64,000 nt of DNA, taken from contig JABYQR010000213.1 of NCBI GenBank assembly GCA_022592445.1, positions 1-64,000 of the forward strand, given 5' to 3'. The notes under the pieces are model-generated. The model saw only the letters and a program-made list of their open reading frames with translations, did no database searches and was not told the origin of the DNA. The position numbers and the translations under genes are program-made. The DNA is from Cytidiella melzeri (taxonomy: Eukaryota > Basidiomycota > Agaricomycetes > Polyporales > Irpicaceae). Each line of letters starts with the position of its first letter. Position 1 is the first letter of the stretch. Positions 34,164-44,499 of this stretch are shown here, in pieces.

Positions 34164-34970
34164 TTTTGTGAGCTCCTCAACAGCTAGTCACATAGTAATC
34201 TTAGGCAATTACATAGGACAATAAATATAATTGAAGGGTAAAATTTTCAGTATATAAGAGTGTACATATTCTAGTATATAAGTCTGTTACATAGTGTACA
34301 AAACCTTACTGATGGCATTGTGAATCTTCCAATTCCCTCTTTCTAGTAAAGCACTATTCATGCCTCTGTCAGGCTCTTTGTTTCTTCTGTTTGCACTGCT
34401 CACATACTCACACATGTTTCACAGTGTAGCATGGTTACTTATATTGCATTTGGAACAGCTCCCTTTCCCTTTTCCGGTACAGCTCTATTCATATCTTTGC
34501 CATGCTATGCTTCTGTTTCCTTGGTTTTCTCAACTTACGCAGGTTTTGTCTTCTGTTTGTGCCGCTTGCATGCTCATACATGTTTTGCAGTGTATCATAG
34601 TTACTCAAACTGGTTTAGAACAGCCTCTCCCAGACTGTATAAATATATGGGCCTCTGCCCTTGCAAACACCTCAAATCTTCCAATCTATCTCTGAGGTGT
34701 AAGTACTCTCTCAGTGTCTTACTTTGTACTCTTACTAATACAGTCTTTTAGCTGAGACTTGTGTCTTTATAGGTGAATACATACAGTGCATATGATCTAT
34801 TTTTGAGGTCTGACCAGTTGTATATCATTATTCTTTCACACAAGCTCTCAAATTTAAACTGTTAAAGCCAGAAGTTGTTGACATCCCGTGCTACAAAATT
34901 CAGGTACAAAACTCTTCAAATGCAATCAATCTTACAAAACTCATGTTTACTCAATTGAAGTCATATAGCT
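34164..34970. other. 5' region of the MULE transposase
   Basis: AT-rich DNA with no supported gene; open frames at 34360-34751 are low-complexity Leu/Cys-rich readings. The promoter of the transposase gene should be here. Confidence 0.35.
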
Positions 34971-37900
34971 ATGGCAACTACGCAGCTGTGCACCCGGTGC
35001 CATGTTGACAAAGAGCTCTCAGAGTTCCGGAGCCGTACCAAGGATGGTCAAGGTGGAAGAAAAGGAGACCCCACTAGCAAGTGTAATGCATGTATGACTA
35101 GGGAGCGTGACTACCGACAAAAGCGCAAACAGCCAGAAGATCATGTTGAGATTGGCAATGAGGATGCAGATGAACTTTCCTGGCAAATTAGCTCTGATAC
35201 TCCTGTGGTTTCACTGCTCGAACTTCAAGCTCATCTAAAAGAATGTGCCGACCCAAATAGGCCACATTCGTTTCGATTTGCAATGCAAGTGGACTGCGCG
35301 AGCATAGCTCCTATTTCAATGGAGTCTCTTTTAAGAGCTGAGGAGCTAGCTAAGTTGGTGGGCATGAGCACTTTGTGGCGCTGGACGTAAGTGATTGAGG
35401 GACTTATTGCATACCAAACTGATTATTGTTATGGTTACAGCCATGAGAAAAGCCGAAAGCGTATTCGCACAGAAGACACAGTCTATGGATTCAGTTGCGT
35501 ACAGTCGGATGAGCGGGAACATAAACAGAAGGTTCCCAAGGGAAAGAGCCGCGACACAACCAGAATGGACCGCTTTTCATGTCATGGATGGCTGTTTATC
35601 ACTGTTGCGCCTGATAGCCCGGTGATGACAATAAAGATCAAGCACGAGGAAAATCACCATGCCTACATCGACCTTGCTCTTCCAGATAAGTGGAGAGAAT
35701 ACATTGAAACTCATGCTCGGAATCAGACTCCAAATCAGGTATGGGTATCACTTGTCTAGAGCAGTCCTGTTTTACAGTATGCCCTATAGATCTGGCAGCA
35801 TATTCTCCGTGAGGAGGCGGCAACCAAGAATGTCAACAACATAGACATCTCCTTCAAGGAGAAGTCTGTATATTACTACTGGCATGTCATCTGCTGTCAA
35901 GAGTGAAAACTTGATCCTGATCCCATTGAGTCGGCTCGGTTGTTTATCTTGGGTGGTGGCAACGAGCATCAAGTAGCCTTACTCAACGTGGAGCCAGCAC
36001 CAGGAGTTTGGGTTGTTGCTTTCCAGGTCACAGATTTCATGGATACATGTGGAAAGAGTACACGAGAGCTGGCAATGGACTTCACATGTAAGTCCTTCAA
36101 TAACATGCATGTCTGGCTTTTACTTACATATGGAATGAGTTGGCACAAATGGAAACAATGGCGAGCTCTTTGCTGCTGTTGCTGGTGTACAAGGCTCTGG
36201 CATACCGTTGGCATATTGCCTCATTCAGACCTCTGATGGTGCAGGAAAAGGAGCTAAAGAGGCCACACTTCGGAGCTTTTTGTATCAGCTCCGTAAGCTT
36301 GGTGTAAGCCCAGAGTACACGCTTTCTGACAAGGATTGGTCAGAAATCAATGCAATGCGCACAGTTTGGCCCCGTGCAAAACACCAGCTTTGTGTCACAG
36401 ATTTTCGATGTTTCTACAAGACTTGCCTTACCAGGCAACGGTATTATTGGAATATTTAAGCGCTTGTCAAGCACTTATCCAGCGCTTATCCGGCGTTTAT
36501 TTAGGCGCTTATCCAGCGCTTATCTGGTGCTTATCAGGCACCTATTCCGGCGCTTATTCTCAGTGCCTATCAATTGATGCGCTGATGTGCCTCCTGTCTC
36601 TGATGTGCTGATGCGCTCCTTTCCTTATCTGTGTATCACATGATAGAACTCTCTGGAACATTGTGGAACATGCTGGAACTATGATGTCATAGTTCTTAGA
36701 ACCTTCTGGAAAAGTCTAGCCTTGTCTTAGAACAAGCTAGAACAAGTCTAGCCTTGGGGCTGGGTCATGGGGTCAGGTCATGGGGACAATTGATATTGGT
36801 TGATTATTGAAGTGGCACCACTAGGGCATAGGGCATGCTTAGTAAGGTAGATTACTTCGCTTACTCATGTAGGTATTAGGGGTCTTAGGGTAGTACCTGG
36901 GGTCCTCCCCTTCACGTATGTATAGAGGCACTCCTGAGGGCATATCCCCTCAGTCTTATCCACTCTGTTGATCAAGGACTACTTCGTACTCCCCAGTACT
37001 CACTCTCACCAACACTCTACTCTCTATCTCACTATCTCCCCTTCAAGTTTAACAACTATCTGGTGAGTGTAACCTTAACTGTTACACTTTGTTTTTGGCA
37101 TGCACTCCGGGCTTTGAAGCAGCGCCTCTCTAAAGTTGGGACAACTCCTGCAAGTTATGATCCCTCTGCTGCTCAGAAAGAGTTTTCATTCATTGAGAGC
37201 ACATTTGTTCCTCTTGCACAACAGGCAGCTACACAATGTGTAAGTCATGTGTTCTAAAAGTACACATTGTGATATTAATAAATACCAGATTTCACCACCC
37301 CCGGAAAAGCCCTTTGCACGTGTCAGACTTACTGTTCAGGGTTGACCTCTTCCCATCACTGCTGCCATTCCAAAAATCAAACTCCCAGCTCACACCTCTA
37401 AGTCCATCAGTCAAGAAGATGACAGCACAGGTGGTGAAAGTGACAATGATTCTGATGCAGGCACATTCTGGGGCAGTTCTAAATGGAAAGATGATGAGTT
37501 CCATATTTTTGCAAAAGATGATGAGGAGGTTGAGGAAGGAGAAGAGGAAGATGGATGGATCAGCAAAAATAGTGATGAAGGTGTCTTTGGTGATGAAGAA
37601 GATGTGCGCCATGAAGTCTACAGGTTTGCACATGGGACCAAGGATCTTGATGCCGAGGAAGATGTTGAGCTGACAGAACATGGGGAAAGGAGCAAAGACA
37701 AGTCATACATCTTCTGTCCCCTTCCTCACCGACTTCCAATCTTGCGCTTGTTTGCTAAACATGCCTCACAGCACTCTCTTTTACCTGAACAACATGGCCA
37801 GGCACGAACAGCTGAATTGATCTACCGGGATGCAGTGACTGAAATGTATAATCATTGCAAGATCAACCGCCTATGTGAGGTGTGGGCATACCTTTGGAAC

Positions 37901-38721
37901 TCTTGGTACTCACCAGAGAAATGGCCACTATGGGCACGGTCAGCTCATGGCACCAGCATTCCAGTCCACCGGACAACAATGATGGTAGAAGCTTTGTGGC
38001 GTAACCTCAAGCACCTTGTGCTGAGAATGTTCAACCGGCCTCCATTGGATCTGGCAACATACGTTATCATCACACGATCAATTCCTCCCTATCGTCTCAC
38101 CCTCAGAAAACTTTGTTTCGACCGTGGAGGAGGACGCCAGAAGACTCTTACTTACATGCAAGTTGCCTTGAAGCGTGCCTGGAAGCGGCTCCTGGAAGCT
38201 CCCATCAATGGTACCTATACAACCAACACTACTCTCTGGACATGTGACTGTGGTGCTCAGAAATATCATGCAAATTTGCTTTGCAAGCACCTGGTCCAGG
38301 CTGTGGGACCCGTAGATCCTTCCTGGTGGTCAACAATCATTCGCCGTCACCAACCACCATTCTACTTGTTACCAACAGAAGGCACTGCTGCCAGTCCACT
38401 GCCACTTGAGGCTGAACGTCCTTGGCTCAGTGACTCAGATGCAGAGGTCAATGATCTGCTCGATTCAAATCCAACTTCAATTCAGTCATCACCCAACAAG
38501 GCACCAGCAACAGGCCAAGATGGCCTTATGCGTACCAGAGCAGGTGGGGGTGCTGGCTTTGAGGTGAGCAGCACTATTCTATGCTGACTATCAAACAACA
38601 TACTGAATACACTTTGCATGTTAAGCTTGACGATGAAGAGGAAAATGAGATCAACAAAAACATTGATCTTATTGCTTATCTTGCGCAAACACTACGAGAG
38701 CAAGGAGATAACACAGAATAG
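34971..38721 (+). pseudogene. MULE transposase with SWIM finger, two stops and an LTR insertion
   Basis: Exons 34971-35386, 35441-35738, 35790-36087 and 36140 onward join in phase; the coding sequence resumes at 37087/37092 after a solo LTR and continues to 38721 over introns near 37235 and 38565. N-terminus has a CxxC pair (LCTRCHVDKELSEF). The core has MDFTFGTNGNN (first catalytic Asp) and TLSDKDWSEINAM (second), and FWHALRALKQRL follows the LTR. The C-terminus holds a SWIM zinc finger, TCDCGAQKYHANLLCKHLV. Stops: TGA at 35904-35906 (in EWKLDP-like context) and TGA at 37343-37345. Both look like single transitions. The protein would bind and cut the long inverted repeats of its element. Confidence 0.88.
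36393..37086 (+). repeat. Solo LTR (694 bp) inside the MULE transposase
   Basis: Starts TGTCACAG and ends TGTTACA, flanked by the 5-bp direct repeat CTTTG (36388-36392 and 37087-37091). Removing it and one repeat restores the reading HQLCFWHALRAL. A truncated relative is at 17683-17766. The inner part holds imperfect repeats of AGGCGCTTATCCAGCGCTT. No internal retroelement sequence remains, so it arose by recombination between two LTRs. Confidence 0.9.
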
Positions 38722-38930
38722 CTGAAGTGCATCATGCCGAAGCTACGCCCTGCTGTTGACCTTGCACGACAGGTACAGCAACACGAAGCTCGTCACACTA
38801 TGCCTATCACCAATGGTAGTAGTCGCAATCGGCAATCTTTACCTCCAACTCTCATTGGGTACCGCTATCGAGCAAGTCCAGACATTTCACGCACTGCTTC
38901 GAGCTCCAAACAGCCCTCTACACAGCCTTA

Positions 38931-39215
38931 GTCTGAGGCATCAGTTCTATAGACTTACAATGTACTCTTTGTTATGATGTTAAGAATGTACTCTTCGTTA
39001 TCCTATGTATCTCAAGGCATCAGTTGCATAGACTCAAAATGTACTCTTTGTTATTCTATGTATTTTTGCGGAACCTGTTGTACACCTATCGACGGGCTCG
39101 CCGCGCTCTGAAAATCATCTTAAGTCCCGCGCCGAGTTCTCGGTTTGGCGCCATCAGCCCGCGCCTAGCGGAGTTTGTTTAGTGCTGACAATTGGGTGGG
39201 AGATTAACGTCAAGT
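38931..39215 (-). repeat. Right inverted repeat of the MULE
   Basis: Inverse of 33880-34163; ends CGTCAAGT and is followed by the second TGCCCGGTG (39216-39224). Confidence 0.9.
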
Positions 39216-39503
39216 TGCCCGGTGTAAGAACCGAGCTGTAGGTGGTAGTACCTAGTACAGGGAGTGTGTCCGAGTTCGAACTGTGAGGGCACGAATTGAA
39301 AGTATGCGCGGGGGTGACTGTAGCTTTCCAAGGTGCACTGAATCTTGGCGGAGCGTGCGGAACTCGGATGTGTGTCCTTGTAGGTCCACCATCGAACCAT
39401 CAACTCTCTTTCACGACCTACCATGACTCTGCTATAGGACTCGTCCCGCGCGATTTCGCCTCTCTCTCGTCGTTCTCCTTCTCGTATCTGTATCCGACTC
39501 TAT

Positions 39504-40762
39504 ATGCTGTTGTCGCGCTGCCGACACCTCTCAGCCTCAGTCAAAACAGCGTATTACCCTCGAGCCGGATCGTCGCCTGGACGCACGATGTCCACCCAAG
39601 CAGACGACATCCAGGTTCTCGAGTCCATCGCGGCTTACAGGGAGTGGAGGAAAAAGGCATACGAGGAAAAGAAGTCTGTCGGGTTCGTGGCGACGATGGG
39701 TGCTCTACATGAGGGTCACGCTTCACTCGGTACGAAGAGCTTGATACTTCGTACCGCACACCCATCTAACTCTTCTTTTTTGCAAAAGTTCGTAAGTCGC
39801 TAGAGAGCAACGACCTCACTGTCGTCTCTATCTTTATCAACCCCGCCCAATTCGCCCCGCACGAAGACCTTTCAACCTACCCCCGCACACTCCCGCACGA
39901 CCTCGCCGTCCTACGTTCCCTCTCTGTTCCCGCACTCGCACCTCTCTCCCAGTCCGGCCTTCCCATCACCCGCACTCCCAGTGCCGTCTTCCTCCCCTCT
40001 GTCCGCGACATGTACCCCTCCGGCATCTCGCAAGACGTCTCCACCGAACAGGGCACCTTTGTCGAAGTCAAAGGGTTCAGTCACCAGATGGAGGGCACGA
40101 CCCGTCCGACGTTCTTCAGAGGCGTCGCGACGATCGTCACAAAACTATTCAACACCATCGAGCCCACCCGCACATACTTTGGACAGAAAGACATCCAACA
40201 AGCTTTACTCCTGCGCAGACTCACCCGCGACCTGCTCATGTCGCATCCGACACCTGACAACTTGTTCATCGTGCCCACAACTCGGTACGTTCTCTTTCTG
40301 CCTTTTTGGTTTCCTTCCAACAGCCTATTCTAACAAAAATCCAGTGACACGGTAACAAACCTGGCGCTATCCTCCCGAAATGCGTACCTCACCCCGCACG
40401 AACGCACCCACGCCGCGCCCACACTGTATGCTGCGCTTCAAACCGCCCGCGCCGCCTGGTTGTCCGACTCCCGACACACCAAACGCGAGTGCGTGTCCCT
40501 CGCGCTGGAGTTGGTGGAGAAGCAAAGGGCGAAGGAGGAGGAGATCACGTTGGATTACCTGGAGATGAACGACCCGGAAACGTTCGACGTGCTCGACGAC
40601 GGTCTGGATCGCGCGCGTTGGGAGGAGGAGGGGAAAGGGAAGAAGCCTGGAAGACCGGTGATATTAAGCGGGGCGATGTGGGTGGGGAAGACGAGGACGA
40701 GATTAATCGATAATTTGGTGCTGGGGGATGCTACGTCTTTGGGTATTTTGGCCAGTAAGTAG
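39504..40762 (+). CDS. panC: Pantoate-beta-alanine ligase (pantothenate synthase)
   Basis: Joins pantoate and beta-alanine with ATP to make pantothenate, the last step of vitamin B5 synthesis for coenzyme A. Exons 39504-39729, 39789-40284 and 40345-40762 join in phase to 379 residues. The nucleotidyl-transferase signatures are present: [18 protein letters not shown] (HxGH), [36 protein letters not shown] and [12 protein letters not shown] (the second ATP-binding loop). A second ATG at 39588 (MSTQADD) starts at the usual family position; the longer start adds 28 residues that could be a targeting peptide. No defect seen. The yeast counterpart is PAN6. It lies inside the 16-kb insertion, with its once-shared divergent promoter now bounded by the MULE. 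Confidence 0.9.
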
Positions 40763-41058
40763 GACCTAGCTACAGTCCATGATACCCACTATGCATCAAA
40801 TGGTAAACGGGTTCATGCCAAGGTTCAGTTCACATGCGGTTTTTCTTAACGCTCAGAGTGGACACTCAATGATGGAATCGCAACTGGACTATTGATTATT
40901 AAACCGGAAACTAAAACCTCTGAGACAAAAAGACGGAGAAGATATGCTACGAGTACAAGAAAGCGAGTTGTGTATGTGAGATGCCAGTCTGAATGCAAAC
41001 GGAGAGAGAAAAACCATGATGAAGCGAAGTACAAGCCCCTTAGATCAAGGGAGAGCCC

Positions 41059-42236
41059 TTACACGGTCGTCGTCGTCTCCTTCGGCTTGCGCAAGTACTG
41101 TCTCCTATACTTCCCATCCACATGCTCGAGATAGTACCCACCCGGCCAAATATTCTCCACCGACCCCTCCGGAGTCCATGTCTTTGACAGATGATGGTGC
41201 TCCCTCAACTTGAGCGCGTCGACATACTCCTGGCACGGGACAACCTTCATCTTCCCCAACCTCTCCACCAAATCAAGCTCGCGCCTAATCCGAGACGTGT
41301 CGCCCTTGACTTTGATGGTGAAGAAGCTAGAGGCGAGGCCACTGCCATACGCGAACATGCTGATGCGTTTCCCGAGGAACTCCGCAGGTTCGACGCTCGA
41401 CACGAGCGAGGCGAGTCCGCCGTAGAGCGATGCGGTGTACATGTTCCCGCACCGTCTCGAGCACTTCATCCCGAGCTCGACGTGCGAATCGAATTGGGGC
41501 TTGGCGAGCCCAATGAAGGTCTTTTCAAGGGACTTGTCGAGCAGGGATTCTTTATAATCTTGGGAGAGGACGGCGGAGGGGTTGGGGACGGAGGCGTATT
41601 TGGGGTGAGTGGGGTTTGAGATGAAGTCGTTCCAGACGAGACGGCCATGCGCCTTTTGCACCATTTTGCCGTAGGGGCTGTGGAAGACGGGGTAGTCGAC
41701 GTCGTCGAGGGAAAAGACGGGAGCGTCGCTGCCGGCTTTCTTTGCCCTGAGCGCGTGCTTCTTCTTGTAGGTGGTGTAGGCGGCGTCAACGGCGGAGGTG
41801 TAGGAGGTGATGGAGAGCGGACCGTCGACTTCTGGGTACTCAGAGTCGAGCTTGGGCTTGTAAAAATCGTACGCATGGACCATATGTGTTCCGTGTACGG
41901 CTGAAGTTCATCTCTGAGGTTAATTAAGGTATGTGCAAAAGGAAAAGACACTTACGTTCGAGAACGAGAGGTGCATTTGGGCCGATGAGCATCGCGCAGG
42001 CACCAGCACCACCAGACGGCCTCCCTGGGCCCTCAGTGTAGATGGCAATGTTACCGCAGACGACGAGCGCGTTACGGCCGTCCCAGGAGGAGGATTCGAC
42101 CCAGTTAACGGCGTTGAAAAGGGCGGCAGTGGAGCCGTAGCAGGCGTTCTTCGAGTCAACACCCTCGATGTCAGTGTTGCCTGCGAGGCAAAGAGATCCA
42201 TGAGGAAGGTCTTGGAAGCCTTTGAGAGGTCAACGT
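41059..42236 (-). pseudogene. HMG-CoA synthase, 5'-truncated copy
   Basis: HMG-CoA synthase condenses acetyl-CoA with acetoacetyl-CoA in the mevalonate pathway to sterols. Here the catalytic-cysteine segment [18 protein letters not shown] (42160-42120, minus) and [16 protein letters not shown] are followed by an intron (41901-41955) and a C-terminal exon with VHAYDFYKPKLDSEYPEVDG, DYPVFHSPYGKMVQKAHGR and AYGSGLASSFF, ending at 41059. Upstream only [12 protein letters not shown] remains, out of frame by an apparent single-base loss near 42182, and homology stops at about 42236. The first 90 or so residues of the enzyme are therefore missing, and the break sits at an unrelated sequence, which fits capture of a gene piece. 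Confidence 0.85.
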
Positions 42237-42356
42237 TCAACGTTCAACGGCGGTCTCGGTGCCTACGTCGAAGCTTCCTTGTCGGAACACCGCGATTTTG
42301 TGGTACCACAGTTCGCGGGCACTGCAATGAGCAACTCGGTGCTGACAGGCAAGAGC

Positions 42357-42416
42357 TTACGTCCTCTTTCGAACAAGACGCGCAGAAACGCGCGTCTTGT
42401 TCGAAAGAGGACGTAA
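42357..42416. repeat. Perfect 27-bp hairpin
   Basis: Arms 42357-42383 and 42390-42416 are exact inverses around a 6-base loop (AGAAAC); arm starts TTACGTCCTCTTTCGAACAA. It lies 120 bp beyond the truncated end of the HMG-CoA synthase fragment. No terminator-type U tract and no gene nearby explain it. Confidence 0.85.
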
Positions 42417-42461
42417 ACGTGATTACGTGCGCTCCGAGGTCAATGGGGTGAGTGGACAACA

Positions 42462-42914
42462 ATGATGGACACGACTTACTGTGTTTCGGTGCTCTCTGCA
42501 TCACCCACCCCTCTACCAACATTATCTCGTTGTTCTACAATTGTTGTGTCAGTGGTACTGCTGACCCCACTGTTGTTGTTGGGACTTAGCTTCAACGAGT
42601 CGCTCTCTGATGCGCAATGCCAATATCTCAACTTGGGGGACTGCTTGATGCCCCCGCCGCTCCCTCACCAGCCAACAGCACATCCGCTCACCCATCTAAC
42701 AAATACCACACAGAACTTGACAGGGCTTGTCCACGCTCAAATGGAGGATATCAAGGTGCAGACGGAGCTGATGAGAAAATGGGAGGAGAGGGACAAAGCT
42801 CCAGCTTCCATGCTTGTCAGACAAGGATTCGCAACTGTCTTTGCAGGTGAGTACCCTAGTGTGTTATGCAGTGTCCCGGCCCGATGCGGCGGCAGCTGCT
42901 TGCAAACTATGTGA
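42462..42914 (+). pseudogene. Fragment of the unknown family seen at 13684-14940
   Basis: An open frame containing SVLSASPTPLP and, further on, EDIKVQTELMRKWEERDKAP. DNA around CTCTGCATCACCCACCCCTC and TCGCTCTCTGATG is shared with 14880-14920, where about 88 bp in between are absent. It looks like the 3' portion of a gene whose rest is missing; no domain recognised. Confidence 0.4.
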
Positions 42915-43369
42915 CTGGTACAAACCGGATAGCCAACAAATCATGTGATAACCTGCAAGAAAAAGACCAGCGGGGTTTCAAACGGAGTCTGAGAAACTTT
43001 TATCAGTATATTGACTGTATATCCCCAACGTTGGGTTCATCCAAGAAGATTTTCATGTCTGTGTGTTGCTGAAGGGCAGGACTATCTGATGATGTAAAAT
43101 TTGTGTCTATTCATGTACATGTGTTCAATACAAAAAACAAAAACAGAGTGTTGATGGGAGATTCAGCTCATCACACGCATTTGTAGAGTGAATAACAGAG
43201 CAAATGAAACACCATCAAATCATTACACCACACTGTTACAAAATTTGTTACCGCATGTATTACCCCATCAAATTCCCACAGTTTGGGGGACAAAAAGGTC
43301 ACATCTGAAAAAGCATCAATGCGCTGGCGCGAACTGGAACGATTCTTCTTCATTCTTCAGGAATCGTAA
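42915..43369. other. Right end of the 16-kb insertion, no gene
   Basis: Non-coding AT-rich DNA up to the terminal inverted repeat at 43354-43368. Confidence 0.45.
43354..43368 (-). repeat. Terminal inverted repeat of the 16-kb insertion
   Basis: TCTTCAGGAATCGTA, inverse of 27070-27084, one base from the junction with the LTR at 43370. Confidence 0.8.
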
Positions 43370-43811
43370 TTGTTCTATTGTTCCAGTTTCTATTGTTCTA
43401 TTGTCTTATTGTTCTAGCTCTATTGTTCTACGTACCCTGGTCTTTGACAGCTACCCTGGTCCCTTATTGTTCTATTGTTACTCCAGCCCCACAGTTACTC
43501 CAGTCCCTAGTGTGGGAACTTGTGCACAGACCACCCAGCCACAGTATATATAGTAGCCCTTACCCTCCCTAGCTCTGCATCTTGACCTCTCTGTCATTTG
43601 CACTGCTAGGTGAGTTACTGCATGTAACTTAGTATCATATCTTATTAACTCTGTCATTTGCACTGCTAGTATCCGGCCTTTGAGCCTGCTTGCCTGCTCA
43701 TCATCGACTTTGACCTCGTTGTCGTCGTTGGAGATCCACTTCCACTTCCACTCCCTCCCCTCTCTACCCTTGTTTAGGGTTTAGTAGTATAGCAGCAGTT
43801 GCTCCGCGACA
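43370..43811 (+). repeat. Second half of the split gypsy solo LTR
   Basis: Begins TTGTTCTATTGTTCC, the sequence that follows CAGTTTCTA in the intact relatives, and ends GCGACA at 43811, followed by GTATG (43812-43816), the same five bases that precede the first half at 26686. Total LTR length of both halves is 791 bp against 778 and 753 bp for relatives. Confidence 0.88.
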
Positions 43812-44455
43812 GTATGCCTCCCTCCGTTCCGCAAAGACACCCAGTGATTCAACACACATTCAACGCATGTCGTATCACTGAAGAACCCGTACCACCACCT
43901 GGCCCCCTGCTTCATGCTGGGGTCAGACATGTACCCTATGAACTCACCCCAGGTGACTGATTGTTCATTGAGTAGTGCGAATATATCTTCTGCAACATCT
44001 TTCATGGCAATCTCTATCCTTTGTGGTGGTGTAGCTGCGGTGGCATCAGCTAGGTTGTTATGGTCATGGTAAAGAGCATCAAGTTGTCCATTTGGTAGAG
44101 TTCTGGGAGAGCCATTGGCGGCACTTTGCTGATAGGAAAACAGAGGCGGAAGCAGAGGTTCGTAGTATGTGTAGCTAGCACAAGCTGCCTTCTGGGCTGC
44201 CAGTGTCTCCAGTCGTTTTGCTACACCAGCAGCTCTTCTTTTGTGCGTTTAGGAGTCCAGAATAGCCCGTCGCTCAAGGGTTCACCACCATGGTGTTCTT
44301 GGTGTCGAGGAGGTGTAGTTGGGTCGACAGGCACACAACGGTGAAGACGGAGGAAGCAAAGACAGCGGAGACAAGGGCTTTGGTATATCCATGTTGTGGT
44401 GGGCTGAAGGGCTGAGCCGAGCATTCTCTGCATGCAGTGTAGGCCATTGCAAATT
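43812..44455 (-). pseudogene. DUF6589 gene, 5' part
   Basis: Minus-strand reading gives AKRLETLAAQKAACASYTYY, then EDIFALLNEQSVTWGEFIGYM, SDPSMKQGARWWYGFFSDTT and VLNHWVSLRNGGRHTV, the usual N-terminal part of DUF6589 proteins, stopping where the LTR begins. An upstream piece (to about 44455) is in a different frame, so the exact start or a first intron is unresolved. The gene start faces that of the RecQ-like gene at 44500. Confidence 0.7.
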
Positions 44456-44499
44456 CCTTTGTGCTTGACTCTTCTCGCTCACTTGCTCAAATTTTAGTC
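44456..44499. promoter_or_regulatory. Short divergent promoter region of the DUF6589 and RecQ-like genes
   Basis: The two genes start within about 50-100 bp of each other on opposite strands, so their promoters overlap. No TATA element is recognisable. Confidence 0.3.

Larger units (their letters stand above)
33880..39215 (+). mobile_element. Mutator-like element (5336 bp)
   Basis: Inverted repeats of about 284 bp (33880-34163 and 38931-39215) start ACTTGACGTTAATCTCCCAC and are flanked by a 9-bp duplication, TGCCCGGTG. Long inverted repeats, a 9-bp duplication and a transposase with a SWIM zinc finger identify a MULE. It sits between the Rpp40-like ATG and the PanC gene, and itself contains a solo LTR (36393-37086). 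Confidence 0.93.
27040..43369 (-). mobile_element. Helitron-like insertion (16,330 bp) carrying a host gene cluster
   Basis: The insertion splits a single solo LTR exactly between an A and a T. TACGATTCCTGAAGA is one base from the right end (inverse at 43354-43368) and recurs in opposite orientation 30 bp from the left end (27070-27084). On the minus strand the element therefore starts TTACGATTCC and ends GCTAACGCTAG, with a short GCCG/CGGC stem before the end. No flanking duplication is seen. Asymmetric inverted ends, CTRR-like terminus and A/T target are features of Helitron2/Helentron-type rolling-circle elements. No Rep-helicase gene is inside, so it would be non-autonomous. Contents: Harbinger copy 2, unknown degenerate DNA, RNase P p40-like, MULE, PanC, HMG-CoA synthase fragment and a decayed unknown gene. 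The insertion is certain; its class is inference. Confidence 0.65.

Noticed and set aside
37292..37681. 129-codon minus-strand frame
   Set aside because: Antisense of the acidic region of the MULE transposase.
39179..39424. Minus-strand frame that could extend the Rpp40-like gene upstream of the MULE
   Set aside because: A good ATG lies on the near side of the MULE (33841) and the frame crosses the inverted repeat, so it is a chance reading of the promoter region.
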